From AP-15 sp963799085 (GTDB lineage Bacteria > Pseudomonadota > Alphaproteobacteria > ATCC43930 > CGMCC-115725): a DNA stretch of 64,000 nt. Made by a program: the position numbers and the translations under genes. Location of the stretch: assembly GCA_963799085.1 (NCBI GenBank), contig CAWCWA010000021.1:247083-311082 (forward strand), read 5' to 3'. The notes under the pieces were generated by a model. The model searched no databases and had not been told where the DNA came from. It saw only the letters and a program-made list of their open reading frames with translations. Of the stretch, positions 58,734 through 64,000 are shown piece after piece. How positions within the stretch are numbered: position 1 is the first letter of the stretch; every line of letters begins with the position of its first letter.

Positions 58734-59658
58734 TCATCCGGTCCGAAACGGCTCGTCCCGGATGGCGGTGCCGATTGACCCGCCGATTGGCCCATCGTCG
58801 CGAACAAAGCCGCGATACATGCCCGCACTGTTGAACGGCATCGCGAGCGCGCCCTCGCGGCCGACCGCGATGACCCCGCCGGCGCCGCCGATCGCGGCGA
58901 GTTCGGCGATGACGCCCTCGGCCGCATCCGCCAGCGACCCTCCGGCATGCCGCAGCCGGGCTGCGATCTCAAGGGCCACACCATAGCGGATGAAGAATTC
59001 GCCGTGGCCCGTCGCCGAGACCGCGCAGCTCGCATTATCGGCAAAGACGCCGGCGCCGATGACGGCGCTGTCGCCGACCCGGCCGGGAAGCTTGCCGGCG
59101 ATCCCGCCAGTCGAGGTCGCCGCGGCGAGATTGCCGTCGCGGTCGCGGGCGACGGCGCCGACCGTTCCCGCGGGCGGCGATAAGCGAGAGGTCGCTCAAC
59201 CGCTCGGCGCTGGCGAAATAATCCGCCTCCGCGAAGGCGAGCCCGAGCCCACGGCAGAACCCCTCCGCCCCCACGCCGACAAGGAAGACATGCGGCGAGT
59301 GCGCCATGACCGCGCGCGCCGCCAGAACCGGATTGCGCGGCCCGAAGATCGCGCCCACCGCACCCGCCCGCCGGTCCCGCCCGTCCATGATCGAGGCGTC
59401 CATTTCCTGGGTTCGCTCCGCGGTATAGACGCTGCCGCGGCCGGCGTTGAAGAGCGGGTCGTCCTCCAGCGCGACGACCGCCACAATCACGGCGTCGAGC
59501 GCCGAGCCGCCCGCGGCCAGCACCGCGCGGCCCTCGGCGAGCGCCCGGCGCAGCCCGGCATGGTAGAGGGCTCCGCGGGTCGGCGTCATCTGGTCGGCGG
59601 CGATCGTCCCGGCGCCGCCATGAACCGCCAGAACATACCCTTTTTGGCGCCCGCTCAT
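58734..59658 (-). pseudogene. Isoaspartyl peptidase/L-asparaginase (Ntn hydrolase), frameshifted
   Basis: The precursor of about 305 residues begins GYVLAVHGGAGTI and contains AGGSALDAVIVAVVALEDDP, LFNAGRGSVYTAERTQEMDA and SIMDGRDRRAGAVGAI. A frameshift near 59185 precedes the nucleophile region GTVGAVARDRDGNLAAATST, where the Thr of GTVGAV should be released by autocleavage, then GGIAGKLPGRVGDSAVIGAG. The C-terminus is FNSAGMYRGFV. It hydrolyses isoaspartyl dipeptides or asparagine. ATG 59658 faces the MFS gene. Confidence 0.88.
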
Positions 59659-59714
59659 CGGCGCTCGAGCGGAAGGTTGTCGCACCGCCATCGAAGACGG
59701 CAAAGTCCGCGGCG

Positions 59715-61187
59715 GTGCGGCCGCAGAACGGGGCACGGGATTTGCCGACGGATCACGAAGCCGATCATAGCGAAGCGCTCACGTCACGGCACCCGCCGGT
59801 GCCGGCGACGGTTCCCCGGTTCTGGCTGCGGTTGTCGCTGGTCGGCCTCGGCGCTTCGGTGGTGCCGCTCGACACCGCGGTCAATATCGGTTTCCCCGAC
59901 ATCACCGCGAGCTTCGGTCTGCCGATCGAGATGATCCAATGGGTCGTCATCTGCTACGTGCTTACCTACTCCAGCCTGCTGCTGGCCTTCGGCCGGATCG
60001 GCGACATTTTCGGCCATGCGCGCGTCTTCCGCGCCGGACTCCTCTGGGATTTCGCCGCGTTTCTCCTCTGCGCCGCGGCGCCGACCTATGGCTGGCTCTT
60101 GTTCTTCCGCTTCCTGCAAGGGATCGGCGCCGGGCTCGTGATATCGGTCGCGCCGGCGCTCGTGGTGGGCCTCTTTCCGGAGGAGCGCCGGGCCCGCGCC
60201 GTCGCCGCCTTCACGATGATCGTGGCGCTGAGTTCGGCAACGGGTCCGCTGCTTGGCGGCGTGCTCGTCGATTTCTGGGGCTGGCCCGCGGTTTTCTGGT
60301 TCCGCGCGCCGATAGCCCTCGCGGGGCTGATTTTCCTCAACCCGGCGCCGGCAGGCCCGAAGGGTGCCGGCGAACCGCTCGACATTCCGGGGGCGCTGCT
60401 GCTGACGGTCGGGATCAGCACCTTGCTGTTGACGGTCAACCGCTTGCAGCATTTCGCGCGCGACCGCCTGCTGCTCGCCGGCCTGATCCTCGCGGCCGCG
60501 CTCAGCCTCGTCGGCTTTGTCCGCTGGGAGCGCCGCGCGCCACGGCCGATCCTCAATCTCGACCTCTTCCGCAGCCCCGGCTTCGCCGTCGCCAACATCG
60601 CCAGCGTGCTGATCTATCTGACGAGTTTTTCGGTCCTGTTGTTCGTCCCCTATTATTTCGTAAGGCTGACCGGTTTGTCGCTGCCTCTTGCGGGCGCGGT
60701 GCTCGCCGTCTCTTTCGCCGGAACGATGGCCGCCTCGCCGATCGCCGGCCGCCTGATCGAGCGCCTCCCGGCCGAGCGTATCGCGCTCGTCGGCGCGGTC
60801 CTCGCCGGCGCCGGGCTCTTCGCGATCGGCAGCTGGCGGCCGGGCATGCCGGCAGGCGGGGCCGCGATCGTGGGCGCCCTCGTCGTGCAGGGTTTCGGTG
60901 TCGGCCTCTTCCAGGTCTGCTACATCAACCTGGTGATGGGCACATTGCCGCCGCAGCATCGCGGTGTCGCCGGCAGCCTCGCGACCCTCACCCGCACACT
61001 CGGCACCGTCAGCGGCGCCACGCTCCTGACTCTCTTCTTTCATGGCATCGAAGCCGCCGCCGCGGCGTCGGGGCGGGCGCCGAACGACAGTTTTCTCGCC
61101 GCGTTCGGCATGACCTTTCAAATCGCGGGCGCGGTCGCGGCATTGACCGGCATTTTTGCGGCACTGACCGTCCGCCGGCACCGCTGA
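59715..61187 (+). CDS. MFS transporter, DHA2-like
   Basis: The 490-residue protein has about 14 membrane segments: VVPLDTAVNIGFPDITASFG in the first segment, WVVICYVLTYSSLLLAFGRI, FFRFLQGIGAGLVISVAPAL, ATGPLLGGVLVDFWGWPAVF and RFLLFVPYYFVRLTG-type later segments. This is the EmrB/QacA-like branch of the major facilitator superfamily. The start is uncertain: GTG 59715 or TTG 59742. It is followed by the MetE-like gene 70 bases on. Substrate unknown. Confidence 0.88.
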   Translation: MRPQNGARDLPTDHEADHSEALTSRHPPVPATVPRFWLRLSLVGLGASVVPLDTAVNIGFPDITASFGLPIEMIQWVVICYVLTYSSLLLAFGRIGDIFGHARVFRAGLLWDFAAFLLCAAAPTYGWLLFFRFLQGIGAGLVISVAPALVVGLFPEERRARAVAAFTMIVALSSATGPLLGGVLVDFWGWPAVFWFRAPIALAGLIFLNPAPAGPKGAGEPLDIPGALLLTVGISTLLLTVNRLQHFARDRLLLAGLILAAALSLVGFVRWERRAPRPILNLDLFRSPGFAVANIASVLIYLTSFSVLLFVPYYFVRLTGLSLPLAGAVLAVSFAGTMAASPIAGRLIERLPAERIALVGAVLAGAGLFAIGSWRPGMPAGGAAIVGALVVQGFGVGLFQVCYINLVMGTLPPQHRGVAGSLATLTRTLGTVSGATLLTLFFHGIEAAAAASGRAPNDSFLAAFGMTFQIAGAVAALTGIFAALTVRRHR

Positions 61188-61257
61188 CCGCGGGCGCCTT
61201 GCCGCTCGCCGTCCACCGGCGCATGCTGCCCCGCGACAAGACCGAAGGGGAAGCGAC

Positions 61258-62406
61258 ATGAAGACCAGCACCGACCGCATCCTGACCACCCATGTCGGCA
61301 GCCTGCCGCGCCCGCCGGAACTACGCCGCGTGCTGGTCGCCAAGGACCAGGGCGAACCCTATGACGCGGCCGAACTGGCGCGGCTCGTGCGTGACGCGGT
61401 CGTCGGCATCGTGCGCCGCCAGGCCGAGGTTGGCGTCGACATCGTCAATGACGGCGAAATGTCGAAACCCGGCTATTCGACCTACATCGCCGACCGGCTG
61501 ACCGGCTTTGCCGGCCATGTCCCGGCCCTGCCGCGGCTCGACACCCGCGACCACCCGAATTTTCTCGCCGCGCTCGAACGCATGACCGGCGCCAACGTCG
61601 CCCGCCGCGCGCAATGCGTCGGCCCGATCGCCTGGCGCGACCGCGAGCCGCTCGCCGCCGACCTCGCCAACCTGAAAGAGGCGCTCGACGAGGTGTCGGT
61701 CACCGAGGGGTTCATGACCGCCGCCTCTCCGGGCCTCGTCCCGGTGTTCCAGACCAACGCCTACTACCCCTCGCACGAGGCCTATGTCGAAGCCGTCGCC
61801 AATGCGATGCGGGAGGAATACGAGGCGATCGCCAACGCCGGCTTTGTGCTGCAGCTCGATTGCCCCGATCTCGCTATGGCGCATCACACCAGCTTCCAGG
61901 AGTTGAGCGAGGCCGATTTCCTGAAGCGCGCCGCGTTTCACGTCGAGGCGCTGAACCATGCGCTCAGTAACGTGCCGGCCGACCGCGCCCGCATCCACAT
62001 CTGCTGGGGCAATTACGAGGGCCCGCACGACCACGACATCCCGTTCGCCAAGGTCGCCCCGATCCTGGTCAAGGCTAAGCCGCAGGCGCTCGTCGTCGAG
62101 GCCGCCAACCCGCGCCACGCGCATGAATGGGCGGTCTGGCAGGAGACGAAGCTCCCCGACGACAAGATCCTGATCCCGGGTGTCCTCGACACCTCGACCA
62201 ATTACGTCGAGCACCCGGAATTGGTGGCCGAGCGCATCTGCCGCTTCGCCGACATCGTCGGCCGCGAACGGGTCATCGCCGGCAGCGATTGCGGCTTCGG
62301 CACCTTCGCCGGCTACGGCAAGCTCGACCCCGACATCTCGTTCAAGAAATTGGCCGCGATGGCCCAGGGCGCCGACATCGCCACGAGGCGCCTCTGGGGC
62401 CGCTGA
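61258..62406 (+). CDS. MetE-like zinc methyl/alkyltransferase family protein
   Basis: The 382-residue protein is of the cobalamin-independent methionine synthase C-terminal/epoxyalkane:CoM transferase-like group. It starts MKTSTDRILTTHVGSLPRPP and has VGVDIVNDGEMSKPGYSTYI, FVLQLDCPDLAMAHH, and zinc ligands in RIHICWGNYEGPHDHD (His-x-Cys) and AGSDCGFGTFAGYG (Cys). It differs in sequence from the 24424 gene, sharing only the fold and metal pattern. SD GGGGAAGCGAC precedes the ATG. It is probably cotranscribed with the upstream MFS gene. Confidence 0.9.
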   Translation: MKTSTDRILTTHVGSLPRPPELRRVLVAKDQGEPYDAAELARLVRDAVVGIVRRQAEVGVDIVNDGEMSKPGYSTYIADRLTGFAGHVPALPRLDTRDHPNFLAALERMTGANVARRAQCVGPIAWRDREPLAADLANLKEALDEVSVTEGFMTAASPGLVPVFQTNAYYPSHEAYVEAVANAMREEYEAIANAGFVLQLDCPDLAMAHHTSFQELSEADFLKRAAFHVEALNHALSNVPADRARIHICWGNYEGPHDHDIPFAKVAPILVKAKPQALVVEAANPRHAHEWAVWQETKLPDDKILIPGVLDTSTNYVEHPELVAERICRFADIVGRERVIAGSDCGFGTFAGYGKLDPDISFKKLAAMAQGADIATRRLWGR

Positions 62407-62845
62407 CCGGCGCATGCCGCCGAGGCCTCGCCGCACGATGCCGTCAATCGGCGACTGAGGGGAACATTAGGCCGGAGCGGCGGACGAGGGCCCCGCCAAG
62501 ACCATCCATCAGAGAGGATCGGGTCGGAGCCTCGACGCTGATCTTTTCCTGGTGTGCCCCGCAAGCGGCTCGGGCAAGCTGCAATTCCGTAGCTGCGGGG
62601 CGGGCAAGACCTTTCCGATATCAGACCCCCCGCTCGAAGCCATCGCCGAAAAGGCCTGCAGCCCGACCCGAACCCGCCGGCCGCGACCGAAAGTGTCAAC
62701 ATCGCCCTTTCACGGTCGATCGGTACAATTCTCCGGGCCCCATTACCTGGTCCTCGAATTGCACGGAGACGAGCAACCAGGCGACGATCCCGGCGGGCCA
62801 GACCAGGCGACCATGTCGACCAACGCCGGTGCCTCGCGCTTTTGC
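62407..62845. other. Spacer with no recognised gene
   Basis: The frame open across part of this stretch does not look coding until it reaches the IS66-like tail at 62846. I see no promoter, RNA or repeat that I can defend. Confidence 0.4.
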
Positions 62846-62968
62846 GGATTCGCCGGCAGCGACCCAAGGCAGGGAAAACTGCGCCTGCTGGCCTCGCTGA
62901 TCGAGACCCGCGAGCTGCACGACGTCAATCCGCACGCCTATCTGAGCGACGTCCACCTAGCCCAATAG
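62846..62968 (+). mobile_element. IS66-type transposase (TnpC) C-terminal remnant
   Basis: The last 40 residues of a frame read GFAGSDPRQGKLRLLASLIE and TRELHDVNPHAYLSDVHLAQ. IS66 transposases end with FAGSDxGG...SLIETAKLNGVDPxAYLxDVL, so this is a diverged fragment. No transposase core and no inverted repeats are visible. Confidence 0.6.
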
Positions 62969-63065
62969 CCGGCTCGCCCAACTCACGCCCTAGGGCTGGG
63001 CTGCCCCACGCTGATCCCTTGCGGCGGCGAATCGCCGGCAAGGCAATGGAAAATCCCGCGTCGTA

Positions 63066-63815
63066 TCATGCTGCTGCGACTTCCAGTGAGGAGCGATTCT
63101 TGCTTTCCCGCAGCCTGATGCCAAACAAGATGCCGCCAATGGCCAGAACAACTGGAAGGCCATGACCGATTACAGGGGCCGGCACGGCGACAAAGTCGGT
63201 CTGCAAAACCGCGGGCAAGCCGTTCACCTCCGAATACCACAAATCATAAGTACCAGCCGCCAAGGAGACGCTGTGCGTATGCACGGTTTGTGGGGCATAA
63301 GCTGCTCCCAAGAACAGGTCGTTAGTCGCGTCCCCGGTCCCTTCGTTTCCCGCTACGAACAGGCTGATGCCATCGTCATGACCTATGGACAGCGTGCCAG
63401 CACTAGCCACCGAAAAGACAAACTCGAACAGCGTCGCGTGACCGTAAGGGGTAGCGCTCAACTGCTTCGTCAGGCACGGTGACTGGCTACATAAATAGCC
63501 AGCGTAGCTAAACGAGCCTTGCGTTGCAAGAAAGGCGGCCACGGTGTTAGTCCCGCCGCTGGGTAAGTCGAAATCAATTGGACCCGAGGCGGTGCCACCA
63601 CTCGTAAGCAATGGGAGCCCACCCGCCGTATAAGTTAACGATGCCGATGGTAGCCCCTGCTGCCGGAACCCCGTGTTGCTGTCGCTAGGTGTGTCTCCCG
63701 CCCAGATCCGCAAGCTGGTCGCTGTTACCGGACCGGCGTTAGCCGTTCCTATGGTCGCGGCAAGACCGATGGCTGCCGCGCCGGCGAGGATTGCGAGCGA
63801 TTTGGATTTGAACAG
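63066..63815 (-). CDS. Secreted protein with PEP-CTERM-like C-terminal anchor
   Basis: The protein of about 249 residues has a signal peptide (FKSKSLAILAGAAAIGLAAT, cleavage after ANA), a beta-rich Ser/Thr/Gly passenger with one Cys pair (LCSQSPCL), a FVFSVASAGTLSIGHDDGIS block, and the end VPAPVIGHGLPVVLAIGGIL followed by LRESKNR. That end matches the VPxPxxGxGLP variant of PEP-CTERM anchors. No ATG lies at the signal peptide; CTG 63815 is placed exactly as in the first PEP-CTERM gene relative to its sigma-54 element (53 bases), and a TTG at 63944 is the longer alternative. Base error at the start codon is possible. Confidence 0.75.
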   Translation of the reverse strand: MFKSKSLAILAGAAAIGLAATIGTANAGPVTATSLRIWAGDTPSDSNTGFRQQGLPSASLTYTAGGLPLLTSGGTASGPIDFDLPSGGTNTVAAFLATQGSFSYAGYLCSQSPCLTKQLSATPYGHATLFEFVFSVASAGTLSIGHDDGISLFVAGNEGTGDATNDLFLGAAYAPQTVHTHSVSLAAGTYDLWYSEVNGLPAVLQTDFVAVPAPVIGHGLPVVLAIGGILFGIRLRESKNRSSLEVAAA

Positions 63816-63867
63816 CGTGGAAGAGCCCCCCTTAAATGTACCGGTCCGGGTCGGTACAGTAATCGAC

Positions 63868-63882
63868 GCAAATTTCGGACCA
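63868..63882 (-). promoter_or_regulatory. Sigma-54 (-24/-12)-like promoter of the second PEP-CTERM-type gene
   Basis: On the minus strand TGGTCCGAAATTTGC keeps GG-N10-GC and the TTGC block but has TC for CA in TGGCAC. It lies 53 bases before the start of the surface-protein gene, the same distance as at 15636. Confidence 0.55.
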
Positions 63883-64000
63883 ATGCCGAGTCTGCCTTGA
63901 TCATGATAGTTAACGGAGTTGTTCGCTGGTCGGGAAGCCCGCAAAGTGTAAAAGATTCCGACGGGAATGTTTGCAGCACGATCCCGATCCCGATCATGGC
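63883..64000. other. Window edge upstream of the last gene
   Basis: No gene is supported. The sequence may hold an activator site for the sigma-54 promoter. Confidence 0.35.

Noticed and set aside
59784..61343. 519-codon minus-strand frame
   Set aside because: It is antisense to the MFS transporter and rich in Arg/Glu/Asp typical of shadow frames.

Overview
The window is GC-rich chromosomal DNA, most likely from an alphaproteobacterium, perhaps an uncultured Rhodospirillales- or Bradyrhizobium-like soil or water organism. Pointers are the FNR/FixK-type boxes, an SdhE next to RecG and Mfd, a DUF3775 and ChaB pair, a small 'GPRGEK...IGNAVKVMRIATGE' protein, DUF6285 beside a phosphotransferase, and PEP-CTERM-type surface proteins. 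There is no rRNA, no convincing tRNA, no CRISPR array and no intact mobile element.

Region 1 (1-14.6 kb) is a stress and low-oxygen module with every reading frame intact. It encodes phosphoketolase, a tandem universal stress protein, a second stress-like small protein, a DUF4239 membrane protein, an RbbA-type ABC exporter with its HlyD adaptor and a second permease, phosphoglycerate kinase, a CBS-BON protein, and a DUF3775/ChaB/DUF2236 operon. Three near-identical palindromes (TTGATCCAGGTCAA type) sit in its three promoter regions, so an FNR/FixK-family regulator probably controls the whole module. Phosphoketolase yields acetyl-phosphate and a triose or tetrose phosphate, and Pgk makes ATP from triose carbon, so the module looks built for energy supply when respiration is limited.

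Region 2 (14.6-28.2 kb) holds a small secreted protein, a PEP-CTERM protein with a clear sigma-54 promoter, a broken GMC oxidoreductase, a 2-oxoacid dehydrogenase E1alpha-E1beta-E2 operon, a badly damaged EmrA/EmrB-like efflux pair, a MetE-like protein divergent from an MFS transporter, PxpA and cyanase.

Region 3 (28.5-39.3 kb) holds a SAM-cyclase-AAA-TPR signalling protein, a sulfatase, RecG, SdhE and Mfd. Region 4 (39.4-50.4 kb) is catabolic: an NTF2-like protein, amidohydrolase, DsbA-family protein, acyl-CoA ligase, SDR, phosphotransferase plus DUF6285, a RibBA-like protein, an MFS transporter, a carboxymuconolactone decarboxylase-like protein and a two-domain VOC protein.

Region 5 (50.4-64 kb) is patchier. 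It holds an AT-rich HNH gene, a deletion remnant of a molybdenum hydroxylase large subunit, a second VOC gene, a probable pirin remnant, a 6-oxocamphor-hydrolase-like crotonase, an alpha/alpha-toroid protein, an AAC(3)-like acetyltransferase, a sulfatase, a strong candidate small RNA, an isoaspartyl peptidase, an MFS plus MetE-like pair, an IS66 transposase remnant, and a second PEP-CTERM-type protein with the same promoter layout as the first.

Between about 15.9 and 59.2 kb roughly half of the genes carry one or more frameshifts, while both flanks are clean. Several are probably base-calling indels rather than biology, so 'pseudogene' below means only that the reading frame is broken in this sequence.
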